Assembly: GCA_938003595.1 (NCBI GenBank) | Contig: CALKYH010000274.1 | Coordinates: 1 to 12,613 of the forward strand | DNA: 12,613 nt | Reading direction: 5' to 3' | Source of the DNA: an uncultured bacterium | GTDB taxonomy: Bacteria > Planctomycetota > Phycisphaerae > Phycisphaerales > UBA1924 | Part shown: positions 4,584 to 12,224 of the stretch, piece by piece | How positions within the stretch are numbered: the first letter of the stretch is position 1 | How the letters are laid out: the number at the start of each line of letters is the position of its first letter | Position numbers and translations under genes: made by a program | The notes under the pieces: generated by a model | Told to the model about the DNA's origin: nothing | The model's input: the letters and a program-made list of their open reading frames with translations, nothing else | Databases searched by the model: none

Positions 4584-6647
4584 ATGCGACAGATTCGGAT
4601 GAGCAAGGCACGGATCCTGCTGGCGGCGGCCGGCGGCGCCCTGAGCGCCGGGGTCCTGCACGCCGCGCCAGAGCGCTACTGGAACAATTTCTTCGGCGGC
4701 AGCTTCATCAGCTCCGCCAACTGGACGAGCCCCGATCCGGGCGACCCGATCCCCGGCGCGCAGAACTACGCGATCTTCAATCTCGCCTCGACCTACACGG
4801 TCAATCTGACCGCCAATAAGACGGTGAATCAGCTCATGGGGCGCCTCGGCCACCCGACGCTGAACCTCGGCGGGTTCACCATGACCACCAACAATGTGTG
4901 GGTGGCGGACGAGGACGGCGTCCAGGCGCAGTACACCCTCAGCAACGGCCGCGTGAACTCCGACGGCGGCTTCATCGGCTCCAACTTCTCCTCGATCGGC
5001 ACGCTGCACCAGACCGGGACCATGCAGTGGTCCATGACCGACGACCTGTCCGTCGGCGAGTTCGGGACGGGCGTCTTCAACATGCAGCCGGGCGCGATCT
5101 GCACGGCGTTCGGGTTCTTCATCGGCACCGGCACCACCGGCGTCGGCACGATCAATGTGGACGGCGGCAACACCTTCATGTCCGCCTCCGGCGACTACTT
5201 CGTGGGCTATTTCGGCTCCGGCACGCTCAATATCACGGGCGGGGCGGATGTCATCACCCCGCAGCTCAATGTCGCCACCATCGCCAACTCGACGGGCGTC
5301 ATCAATGTCGACGGCGCGGGCTCCACGCTTTCCGGCGGCGTCACGCTGTGGAACATCGGCAACTCCGGCGACGGCGCCGTCAACATCACCAACGGCGGCA
5401 TCGTGTCGAGCGCCAACGCCCAGCTGGCGGCGGGCAGCGGCGCGTACGGCGAGTGCCTGATCTCCGGCGCCGGTTCGCGGTGGATCAGCTCCGGCTCGTT
5501 CTACCCCGGGCGCAGCGGCGACGGCTACCTCGTCATCGAAAGCGACGGCAACCTCAACGCCGCCTCCAGCATTGTGCTGGGCCTGGACCCCAGCGGCTAC
5601 GGCGATGTCACCGTCCGCACCGGCGGAACGATGGTCACGGGCAGCCAGCTGCAGGTCGCGCGCGAGGGCGACGCCGTCATGCGCGTCGAGGCTCAGTCGT
5701 CCGTGACCTCCTCCGGGCAGGGCTCGCCGACCTTTACTTCTGGATACATCGGCGGGCTCGCCGGCTCCAATGGCTCCATGACCATCTCCGGCGCCAACGC
5801 GCGATGGAACGCGGACAACGGCTCGGCCGTGATCGGCTTCGCCGGTCAGGGGCAGCTCTCGATCACCGCCGCGGGCCAGCTCAACAGCGCCGGCGGCTTC
5901 ATCGGTCGCAACCCCGGCTCGGTCGGCGCGGTCACCATCTCCGGGAACTCGGCCAAGTGGACGAGCACCGGTGGCGTGAGCGTTGGCCTCGGGCCGAGCA
6001 ACGCCGCGGGCGGCTCGGGCATCCTGACCGTCAACGGCCAGGGCCGCATATTCGCCCCGATCATCAATGTGGGCGCGAGCGGCACGGTCGCCGGCACCGG
6101 CATGATCGAGGCGCCGATCTCCAACGGCGGCGTCGTCGCCCCCGGCACGGGCCCGGGCGACGCCGGCACGCTCACCGTCGCCGGCGCCTATACCCAGACC
6201 TCGGCCGGCGACCTGGCGATCGAGATCGGCTCGAGCGAGTTCGACGCCCTGAGCGTCTCGGGCGCCGCGACGCTCGCGGGCGACCTGGTCGTCACGCTGC
6301 TGGGCAGCCCGAACCCGCCGGATGGCACGGTCTACGACATCATCACCGCCGGGTCGATCTCCGGGACCTTCACGGCGGTGACCGTGCCGAGCCTTCCCGA
6401 CGGACGCACCCTCTCCGTCTCATACACCGGGACGAAGGTGCGGCTCACCGTCGGCCCGGGCGGCGCATCCTGCCCCGAGGATGTGGACAACGACGGCATG
6501 GTCGGGTTCTCCGACCTCAACATCGTGATCAGCCAGTTCAACACCTCCGGCCCGAACCTGCAGGGCGATGTGAACGACGACGGGTTCGTGAACTTCGCGG
6601 ATCTCAACGCGGTCGTCAGCGTGTTCAACACGGTGTGCCCGAGCTGA
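4584..6647 (+). CDS. Secreted beta-strand repeat protein (T5SS/PEP-CTERM-associated repeats) with C-terminal dockerin-like module
   Basis: A 687-residue exported protein of unknown ligand. Residues 1-28 form a signal peptide (basic start, ILLAAAGGALSAGVLHA hydrophobic core, cleavage near 27-28). Residues 30-100 look like the entry cap of these proteins (YWNN...SANWTSP...YTVNL). About 100-510 holds imperfect repeats of the form 'G.G.v.i..gG.v......iG...gs.G.v.isG.gs.W', matching the T5SS/PEP-CTERM-associated repeat type and predicting a beta-helix. Residues 515-623 are the typical closing segment (VVAPGTGPGDAGTLTVAG...LAIEI...DALSVSGAA...VRLTV). Instead of a beta-barrel or PEP-CTERM anchor, the protein ends in a Cys-flanked pair of calcium-loop motifs (630-685). 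GAGGAG five bases before ATG 4584 supports the start; ATG 4599 is an alternative. Likely cell-surface or matrix. The neighbouring convergent protease carries the same terminal module. Confidence 0.88.
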   Translation: MRQIRMSKARILLAAAGGALSAGVLHAAPERYWNNFFGGSFISSANWTSPDPGDPIPGAQNYAIFNLASTYTVNLTANKTVNQLMGRLGHPTLNLGGFTMTTNNVWVADEDGVQAQYTLSNGRVNSDGGFIGSNFSSIGTLHQTGTMQWSMTDDLSVGEFGTGVFNMQPGAICTAFGFFIGTGTTGVGTINVDGGNTFMSASGDYFVGYFGSGTLNITGGADVITPQLNVATIANSTGVINVDGAGSTLSGGVTLWNIGNSGDGAVNITNGGIVSSANAQLAAGSGAYGECLISGAGSRWISSGSFYPGRSGDGYLVIESDGNLNAASSIVLGLDPSGYGDVTVRTGGTMVTGSQLQVAREGDAVMRVEAQSSVTSSGQGSPTFTSGYIGGLAGSNGSMTISGANARWNADNGSAVIGFAGQGQLSITAAGQLNSAGGFIGRNPGSVGAVTISGNSAKWTSTGGVSVGLGPSNAAGGSGILTVNGQGRIFAPIINVGASGTVAGTGMIEAPISNGGVVAPGTGPGDAGTLTVAGAYTQTSAGDLAIEIGSSEFDALSVSGAATLAGDLVVTLLGSPNPPDGTVYDIITAGSISGTFTAVTVPSLPDGRTLSVSYTGTKVRLTVGPGGASCPEDVDNDGMVGFSDLNIVISQFNTSGPNLQGDVNDDGFVNFADLNAVVSVFNTVCPS
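6471..6638 (+). other. Dockerin-like module of the beta-repeat protein
   Basis: Residues 630-685 are bounded by Cys at both ends and hold two EF-hand-like loops, DVDNDGMVGFSDLN and DVNDDGFVNFADLN, each followed by a short helix. It is the same length (56) as the module at 6812-6979, with 29 identical positions by hand alignment. Dockerin-type loops bind calcium; the flanking Cys pair may form a disulfide clasp. Confidence 0.85.
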
Positions 6648-6686
6648 GCGGCGCGGGCCCGTCGGACCAACGACAGAGCGCATGAA

Positions 6687-6715
6687 AAACGCCCCGGCGA
6701 GCCGCCGGGGCGTTT
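6687..6715. terminator. Bidirectional rho-independent terminator
   Basis: A perfect 13-bp stem (6687-6699 with 6703-6715) closes an AGC loop. TTT ends the stem on the + side and TTTTT on the minus side. It sits between two convergent genes, 39 bases after one stop and 30 after the other, and should terminate both. Confidence 0.92.
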
Positions 6716-6745
6716 GTCAATCCAGGGACCGATCAGTCGATCGTC

Positions 6746-9124
6746 TTACTCGCCGAGGCGAACCGGGCCGCCTTGGGCCGCGTTCACTCGGGCGTCGCGG
6801 AGGTTGCCGCCGCAGTTCTGGTTGTAGAGGGCGAGGAAGGCGTTGAGGTCGCCGAAATCGACATCGCCGTCGCCGTCCATATCGCCGGCGAGGTCGACGC
6901 CGGACTGGTTGTAGTTGCCGAGCAGCAGATTAAGGTCGGAGAAGCCGACCATCAGGTCGCCGTCGAAGTCGCCGGGGCAGGGGATGGTGATCTCATCGTC
7001 CACATCGCCGGAGATGACCAGCGCGAAGCCCTGGGTCTGCTGGTTCACGGCCGTGCCCTTCACGCGGGCGATCCAGGTGCCGACCTCGGGGTTGTTGAGG
7101 TGGACCTGCTCGGTGGAGTTGATCGCGTCGGCCGAGCCGCCGGTGATCGAGACGCCGCCGGTGAAGTTGTTGCCGCGGTAGAGCGCGCCCGAGGGGGAAA
7201 CGACCTCGAGGTCGATGTTGTTGATGGGCGTGAACGACGAGCCGATCGAGGCGGCCAGGTCGGTGAAGGTCATGGTGACGCGGAGCTGCTGGCCGGAGCC
7301 GTTCACATCGAACTCCAGCTCGTAGTTCTGGCCGGTCGAGAGCGAGCCCGCCGCCGGGCTGCCCGCCGGGCCGCTGCGGAAGTCACGGGCGATCAGGCGA
7401 CGGACATCGCCGGGGAACGCGAGCGAGGCGTCGGCCACCAGGCGACCCCAGCCCTCGCGGTTGTTGGGGTAGCCGACGGTGCCGGCGCCGCCGATGGTCG
7501 AGGTGGTCGAGACGCCGGTCATGTCCTGGCCGGCGTTGAGGATCGTGGCGCGGAGCAGCGCGCCCGTGGGGATGATCGAGGGGTTCGCGCCGGCGACGCC
7601 GCTGGGGTAGTAGCCGTCGGTGTAGTACTGGCGCACGAGCGAGGCCGTGCCGGTCACGGACGGGCAGGCCATCGAGGTGCCGGTGCTGGTGGCGGTCGAG
7701 CAGTCGGTGGCGTTGCGCGCCGAGGTGATGCTGCAGCCGGGAGAGTAGATCTCGGGCTTGAAGCGGCCGTCGGCCGTGGGCCCCTGGCCGCCGGAGCAGA
7801 ACGAGTTCACACTCGTGTTGTCCTGCGAGGCGCCGACCGAGAGGCACGACTTGGCGTTCTCGGGGGTATAGAGCGAGCTCTGATTCGTGATCGCGAAGGC
7901 GACCATCGAATCCTCGGACTCGCGGGAGAACAGGTCCACCGCGCGGGACCAGCCGTTGTACTGCGTGGTGAAGTCCGCGCCCCAGGAGTTCGTGTGCACG
8001 CGGGCGCCCTGGCTGTGGTGCAGGTCCAGGCGGGACTTGAAGGTGGTGCCCGTGCTGGAGTCGCCCGGGGTGGAGTGGTGCACAATCTTGGCGAGGTACG
8101 CCACGCCGCGCGTGTCGGAGAAGGTCCCGCCGTCGCCGGCGATGGTGCCCGCCGTGTGCGTGCCGTGCGAGGCCGAGCCGAAGCTGGTGTTGTACGCGAG
8201 GATCTTGCGGTGCGAGGGGCCGGGGATGTTGCCCGCCCCGGCGTCCGCGAAGGAGCAGTGCAGCCGCTGGATCGCGCTGTCCATGTGCCCGACGACCTGG
8301 CCGACGCCGGTCAGGCCGTTGTTGTACAGCGGCGTCTGCGTCGTCGTGCCGCTCTGCACGATGGCGCGGACGGTGTTGTTGCGGAGGATGATCTCGGGAG
8401 ACTCCTCGATGAACTGCACGGCGCCGATCTCAGCCAACTGCTGGATCGCCGCCAGCGGCGCGGTCACGCTCAGCGTTTCGTTGCCGCCCAGATCGCCCAC
8501 CGGCTCCGCCGTGACGCCGGGGATCGCGTTCATCGCGTCCACCACGGGCGCAACGGCCTCGCCGTTGAACAGGTACGCCGTCACCAGGACCTTGCCCTCG
8601 TTGGCGAGCGCCACGCGCTCGGGCTTGGACAGGTTCTGCGTGCCGATCTCGGGATCGATCTTCCAGGAGGTCTGGAACGGAGAGGCGAAGCGCACAAACT
8701 CGAGCGCGTCCGCCGCGCCCGCGCCCATCGCGCCGCGCGGGTTGCGCGTCACGATGTAGGAATTGATCGGGAGGTAGTCGCCGACCGTCAGGCCCGCGGC
8801 CTCCAGGCGAGCGCGACGCTGAGCGGTCATCGGGCCGTCCAGCTGGATCACCATGCGGCTGGCGGCCTGCTCGGCGTCGGCGTCGACCATCATCAGGTTC
8901 TGGATGCGCGCCGGGCTGGCGTCCGTCTGGACAACGCCGGCACGCAGGTAGAGCGCCGTCTGGTCGCTCGGGCCGGCGGGGCTGGCCACCGCCTCGAACG
9001 CGCGGAGATTTTGAAGGTCAGGCGTCAGGTCCACGGGCGCCGCAAACGCCGAACCGGCGAGGCCGGCGACGGCGACAAGGCGCAGAATGGACGCAGTGGG
9101 GGTCAGGTTTCGGGGCTGGGGCAT
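6746..9124 (-). CDS. Secreted subtilisin-like serine protease (S8, KP-43-like) with C-terminal dockerin-like module
   Basis: A 792-residue exported endopeptidase. Residues 1-29 form a signal peptide (LRLVAVAGLAGSAFA). About 30-255 is a long propeptide-like region. The catalytic domain spans roughly 260-570. It has Asp282 in VGHMDSAI, His320 in SHGTHTAGTIAG, the oxyanion Asn414 in AFAITNQSS, and Ser484 in TGTSMACPSVTG, so the triad is complete. Residues 595-706 resemble the C-terminal jelly-roll of KP-43-type subtilases (INNIDLEVVSPSGALYRGNN, then NNPEVGTWIARVKG). Residues 716-771 are a Cys-flanked dockerin-like module, followed by a 21-residue tail. GGGAGA about 10 bases before ATG 9124 supports the start. 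The gene is convergent with the beta-repeat protein. Likely role: extracellular protein breakdown or processing of surface proteins; the substrate is unknown. The Asp motif is unusual, since most S8 enzymes have D-T/S-G. Confidence 0.93.
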   Translation of the reverse strand: MPQPRNLTPTASILRLVAVAGLAGSAFAAPVDLTPDLQNLRAFEAVASPAGPSDQTALYLRAGVVQTDASPARIQNLMMVDADAEQAASRMVIQLDGPMTAQRRARLEAAGLTVGDYLPINSYIVTRNPRGAMGAGAADALEFVRFASPFQTSWKIDPEIGTQNLSKPERVALANEGKVLVTAYLFNGEAVAPVVDAMNAIPGVTAEPVGDLGGNETLSVTAPLAAIQQLAEIGAVQFIEESPEIILRNNTVRAIVQSGTTTQTPLYNNGLTGVGQVVGHMDSAIQRLHCSFADAGAGNIPGPSHRKILAYNTSFGSASHGTHTAGTIAGDGGTFSDTRGVAYLAKIVHHSTPGDSSTGTTFKSRLDLHHSQGARVHTNSWGADFTTQYNGWSRAVDLFSRESEDSMVAFAITNQSSLYTPENAKSCLSVGASQDNTSVNSFCSGGQGPTADGRFKPEIYSPGCSITSARNATDCSTATSTGTSMACPSVTGTASLVRQYYTDGYYPSGVAGANPSIIPTGALLRATILNAGQDMTGVSTTSTIGGAGTVGYPNNREGWGRLVADASLAFPGDVRRLIARDFRSGPAGSPAAGSLSTGQNYELEFDVNGSGQQLRVTMTFTDLAASIGSSFTPINNIDLEVVSPSGALYRGNNFTGGVSITGGSADAINSTEQVHLNNPEVGTWIARVKGTAVNQQTQGFALVISGDVDDEITIPCPGDFDGDLMVGFSDLNLLLGNYNQSGVDLAGDMDGDGDVDFGDLNAFLALYNQNCGGNLRDARVNAAQGGPVRLGE
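6812..6979 (-). other. Dockerin-like module of the subtilase
   Basis: Residues 716-771 run from Cys to Cys with two loops, DFDGDLMVGFSDLN and DMDGDGDVDFGDLN. In the first loop the usual Gly at loop position 6 is Leu, so its calcium binding may be weaker. Length and spacing are identical to the module of the neighbouring beta-repeat protein. Confidence 0.85.
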
Positions 9125-9427
9125 GAGGCGATGTCTCCCTTTCCTTCGCTGGGGGGCACGACGACGGCGCCCGGGGGGCTTCGGGGCCCTCGGCTGGATC
9201 GAAGCGGCCGTCTTGTTCTGATACGAAGACTAACCCCCGATGGTCCGATGCGAAAGCGTTTCTTTCGGAGTATTTCAGCCTGGCATCGGCCGAAAATGGC
9301 CCCCGTCTTTCGGGATCCGGAGGATGGACGCCCGCCGGGTGACGGCGGTATTCTCTGGACCCTCTCGGCGGCCGCTGGCTCGTCGATCTTCATCTTCGAG
9401 TACCCCCAACCCTGATAGAAACCAAAC
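9125..9427. other. Divergent intergenic region between subtilase and trigger factor
   Basis: This 303-base stretch must hold promoters for both divergent genes, but no convincing -35/-10 pair is visible on either strand. A TATCAG on the minus strand (around 9220) and a TATTCT on the plus strand (9348-9353) are weak -10 candidates. A possible small frame starting with ATG at 9324 after GGAGG has no stop before the trigger factor start and looks like a shadow. Confidence 0.4.
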
Positions 9428-10810
9428 ATGGCCACCTCCACCAAAGATCGCGCGTCGAAGGCCCCCTCCGCCGAGTCCACCGTCCAGGTGTCGGATATCG
9501 GACCCTGCCGCAAGAAGCTGACCATCGAGGTCCCGGCCGCGGCGGTGGCCGAGGAGCTGACCACGGCGTTCGACTCGGTCGTGACGGGCGCCACCCTGCC
9601 CGGCTTCCGCCCCGGCAAGGCGCCGCGCAAGCTCGTGGAGCGGGCCTACGGCAAGGCCGCCCGCGAGGAGGTCCGGAACCGGCTCGTGTCCAAGGCCTAC
9701 ACCAAGGCCGTCGAGGACCACAAGCTGCGCGTCCTCGGAGACCCCGAGGGCGGCGAGGACCTGGCCAACGCCGAGATCGAGCCGAACAAGCCCATCTCGT
9801 TCACGCTCGAGATCGAGGTCGCGCCCGAGTTCACGCTGCCCGCGCTCGAGGGCATCGCGGTGAAGAAGCCGATGCGCGAGGTCACCGACGAGATGGTGCA
9901 GGATGAGATCGATCGCCTGGGCCTGATGGAGGGCGAACTCGAGCCCCGCGAGAAGGCCGAGGCCGGCGACTACTGCACCGGGCATGGCATCATCAAGGAC
10001 AAGAAGGGCGACGCGGTCCTGGACATCGATGGCGCCGTCATCCAGGTGCCGGCCGCGAAGAACAAGGACGGCAAGGGCGCGATCCTCGGCGTCATGGTGG
10101 ACGACTTCGCCAAGCAGGTCGGCCTGCCCAAGCCCGGCGACACCATCACGATCAAGGCCAAGGGCCCCGAGCAGCACGAGACCGCGCGCATCCGCGGCGA
10201 GCCGATCACCATCACCTTCGAGGTCAGCCGCGTCGACCGCATCGTGCCCGCGCCGGTCGAGTCGCTCGTGCAGCGCCTGGGCATCGGCGACGAGGCCCGC
10301 CTGCGCGACGCCCTCAAGACCCGCCTCGCCCAGCGCCTGCAGATGCACCAGCAGTCGTCGATGCGCCGGCAGATCGCCGAGACGCTGCTGGAGAAGGTCT
10401 CCATGGAGCTGCCCGAGCGCCTCAGCGAGCGCCAGGCCATCCGCGCCCTGGAGCGCCGGCGCATGGAGCTGATGTACCGCGGCGTGAACCCGATCCAGGT
10501 CGAGGAGCAGATGGCCGAGCTCCGCTCCGCCTCCGCCGAGGTCGGTCGTCGCGAACTCAAGCTGTTCTTCATCCTCAACAAGGTCGCCGACGACCTCGAG
10601 GTCAAGGTCACGGAGAACGAGGTCAACGCGCGCATCGCCCAGCTCGCCCACGAGCGGGGGGAGAAGCCGGAGAACCTCCGCACCGAGCTCATCCGCCGCA
10701 ACCAGGTGGGCTCGCTCGTCCAGCAGATCCGCGAGCACAAGGCCATGGACGCGCTGATCGCCAAGGCCGCGGTGACCGAGATCAAGGGCGCCGAGGCCGA
10801 GAAGCTCTAA
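9428..10810 (+). CDS. tig: Trigger factor (ribosome-associated chaperone) with divergent FKBP domain
   Basis: Trigger factor binds the ribosomal exit tunnel and shelters nascent chains. The 460 residues follow the family layout. An N-terminal ribosome-binding domain (about 18-148) carries the signature GFRPGKAPRK (59-68). An FKBP-like domain occupies about 150-273, and a helical C-terminal chaperone domain about 274-450, with the family-type stretch GVNPIQVEEQMAELR (352-366). The FKBP part is strongly altered: the GxMIPGFE-type segment is replaced by ILGVMVDDFAKQVGLPKPGD (219-238) and there is a Lys/Asp-rich stretch at 190-217. Prolyl isomerase activity is therefore doubtful. There is a 16-residue charged N-terminal extension before the first beta strand. 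ATG 9428 has no Shine-Dalgarno. The amidohydrolase gene follows 64 bases later with no clear terminator between. Confidence 0.94.
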   Translation: MATSTKDRASKAPSAESTVQVSDIGPCRKKLTIEVPAAAVAEELTTAFDSVVTGATLPGFRPGKAPRKLVERAYGKAAREEVRNRLVSKAYTKAVEDHKLRVLGDPEGGEDLANAEIEPNKPISFTLEIEVAPEFTLPALEGIAVKKPMREVTDEMVQDEIDRLGLMEGELEPREKAEAGDYCTGHGIIKDKKGDAVLDIDGAVIQVPAAKNKDGKGAILGVMVDDFAKQVGLPKPGDTITIKAKGPEQHETARIRGEPITITFEVSRVDRIVPAPVESLVQRLGIGDEARLRDALKTRLAQRLQMHQQSSMRRQIAETLLEKVSMELPERLSERQAIRALERRRMELMYRGVNPIQVEEQMAELRSASAEVGRRELKLFFILNKVADDLEVKVTENEVNARIAQLAHERGEKPENLRTELIRRNQVGSLVQQIREHKAMDALIAKAAVTEIKGAEAEKL

Positions 10811-10843
10811 GCCCCGCTCCCGTCCTCCGGACGATCCCCGATG

Positions 10844-10849
10844 TAGACT
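10844..10849 (+). promoter_or_regulatory. Possible -10 element upstream of the amidohydrolase
   Basis: TAGACT lies 25 bases before ATG 10875 and resembles the TATACT of the tRNA promoters. No -35 is clear. The gene may instead be read through from trigger factor. Confidence 0.2.
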
Positions 10850-10874
10850 CGGCGCCCCCTTACTGGAGGTCCCG

Positions 10875-12197
10875 ATGTCGCATCGATTGCTTGGAACGGC
10901 GCTTGCACTGCTGATCGCAGTCCTTCCTTCCGCCCGGGCCGCCGCGCCCGAGCCCCAGGTCCGCGTGCTGCACTGCGGGCAGTTGCTCGCCGTCCCCGGG
11001 CAGGCCCCCATGCGCGAGGCCACGGTCGTGCTCAGCGCCGGTCGCATCGAGAAGGTGCTGCCGGGCTATGTCCCCCTGGCCCAGCTCACGCAGGACCGCA
11101 GCGCCGAGCTGATCGACCTGACCGACTACTTCGTCCTGCCCGGGCTGATCGATTGCCACACCCACCTGACGATGGAGCTGTCGCGCGACGCGCGTCTGCG
11201 CAATGTCGAGGAGTCCGACGCCGACGCGGCGATGTACGGCGTAGTCCACGCCAGGCGCACGCTCGACGCCGGCTTCACCACCGTCCGTAATGTCGGCTCT
11301 TCCGGCGACGCCATGTTCGCCCTGCGCGACGCCATCAACCGGGGCGATGTCCCCGGGCCGCGCATCCTCGAGGGTGGAGAATCCATCAGCCCCACCGGCG
11401 GCCATTCCGACGGCACACACGGCTACCGCGACGATCTCTTCGAGATGCCCGCCGCCATGCAGGGCATCGCGGACGGGCCCGACGAGTGCCGCAAGGCCGT
11501 CCGCGCCCAGGTGAAGCGCGGCGCCGATGTCATCAAGATGACCGCCACCGGCGGCGTCCTCAGCGCCACCGCGGCCGGCACCGAGCAGCAGTTCTTCGAG
11601 GACGAACTCGCCGCGATCGTCGAGACCGCCCACCTGCTGGGGCGGAAGGTCGCCGCGCACGCCCACGGGACGCGCGGCATCAACGCCGCGCTCCGCGCCG
11701 GGGTGGACTCGATCGAGCACGGCTCGTACCTGGATGACGAGTCCATCGCCCTCTTCAAGCAGACCGGCGCATATCTCGTGCCGACCCTGCACGCCGGTCG
11801 AACCGTCGTGGAGTTGGCCGGGCAGGAGGGCTACTTCGTCCCCGCCGTCGCCGCCAAGGCCAAACGCGTCGGGCCGGTCATGATGGGCGCCTTCCGCCGC
11901 GCCCACGAGAACGGCGTCCGCATCGCCTTCGGCACGGACTGCGGCGTCGGCCCGCACGGCGACAACGGGCGCGAGTTCCTCCTCATGGTCGAAGGCGGCA
12001 TGACCCCGATGGAGGCCATCGTCGCGGCGACCATTTCCGCGGCGGACCTGTGCGGCCTCTCGGACGAGATCGGCACGATCGAGGAAGGCAAGGCCGCGGA
12101 CCTGGTGGCGGTGGGGGGCGACCCTCTGACGGACATGAGCGCGATCCGCGATGTCCGCGTCGTCGTCCGCGCGGGTCAGCCGCACCGGGTGCGCTGA
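10875..12197 (+). CDS. Secreted metal-dependent amidohydrolase (Xaa-Pro dipeptidase / imidazolonepropionase-like)
   Basis: A 440-residue amidohydrolase-superfamily enzyme with a two-metal TIM barrel. Residues 1-23 form a signal peptide (LLGTALALLIAVLPSARA), so it should act outside the cytoplasm. A small beta-sandwich half (about 28-88) precedes the barrel. Metal-site residues visible: His95 and His97 in LPGLIDCHTHL, Lys221 in VIKMTATGGV (probably carbamylated), His262 in AAHAHG, His282 in SIEHGS and Asp355 in AFGTDCG. The C-terminal GTIEEGKAADLVAVGGDPL (400-418) closes the sandwich. This pattern fits the subgroup containing prolidase-like Xaa-Pro (Xaa-Arg) dipeptidases. The substrate cannot be fixed from sequence, but a periplasmic dipeptidase would suit an organism that also secretes a subtilase. 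GGAGG five bases before ATG 10875 supports the start. Confidence 0.9.
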   Translation: MSHRLLGTALALLIAVLPSARAAAPEPQVRVLHCGQLLAVPGQAPMREATVVLSAGRIEKVLPGYVPLAQLTQDRSAELIDLTDYFVLPGLIDCHTHLTMELSRDARLRNVEESDADAAMYGVVHARRTLDAGFTTVRNVGSSGDAMFALRDAINRGDVPGPRILEGGESISPTGGHSDGTHGYRDDLFEMPAAMQGIADGPDECRKAVRAQVKRGADVIKMTATGGVLSATAAGTEQQFFEDELAAIVETAHLLGRKVAAHAHGTRGINAALRAGVDSIEHGSYLDDESIALFKQTGAYLVPTLHAGRTVVELAGQEGYFVPAVAAKAKRVGPVMMGAFRRAHENGVRIAFGTDCGVGPHGDNGREFLLMVEGGMTPMEAIVAATISAADLCGLSDEIGTIEEGKAADLVAVGGDPLTDMSAIRDVRVVVRAGQPHRVR

Positions 12198-12212
12198 GCC
12201 GACATTCCGACC

Positions 12213-12218
12213 TATCGT
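12213..12218 (+). promoter_or_regulatory. Possible -10 element just upstream of the right-edge membrane protein
   Basis: TATCGT ends 6 bases before GTG 12225, which would place the transcription start on or next to that GTG. No -35 is visible. Confidence 0.25.
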
Positions 12219-12224
12219 TGCGTC

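Noticed and set aside
4250..5009. Frames containing GLEPVTSCV and RARTCDLM peptides
   Set aside because: These are well-known false peptides from reading the antisense strand of tRNA genes; the sequence is tRNA-Val. The PERTRTSDLTLI peptide at 167-553 is the same artefact of tRNA-Ile.
4898..6685. 595-codon arginine/histidine-rich frame inside the beta-repeat gene
   Set aside because: It is the shifted reading of a gene with signal peptide, repeats and dockerin loops in the correct frame.
6471..6979. A cellulosome
   Set aside because: Dockerin-like loops alone do not make one: no cohesin, scaffoldin or glycoside hydrolase is present, and such modules are common on secreted planctomycete proteins.
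6773..9415. 880-codon open frame on the + strand opposite the subtilase
   Set aside because: It is the antisense shadow of a clear S8 protease. Its Ala/Val/Gly/Arg/Asp composition is a product of GC-rich third positions, and no domain or ribosome binding site supports it.
9324..9427. Small gene with GGAGG before ATG 9324
   Set aside because: No stop before the trigger factor start, composition is Arg/Ser-rich, and it runs out of frame into trigger factor.
10817..10833. Terminator after trigger factor
   Set aside because: The CGTCC/GGACG stem is only 5 bp and has no T-run.
9275..11047. 590-codon open frame opposite trigger factor
   Set aside because: Shadow spanning two real genes and their spacer; Leu/Gly/Asp/His-rich with no recognisable domain.
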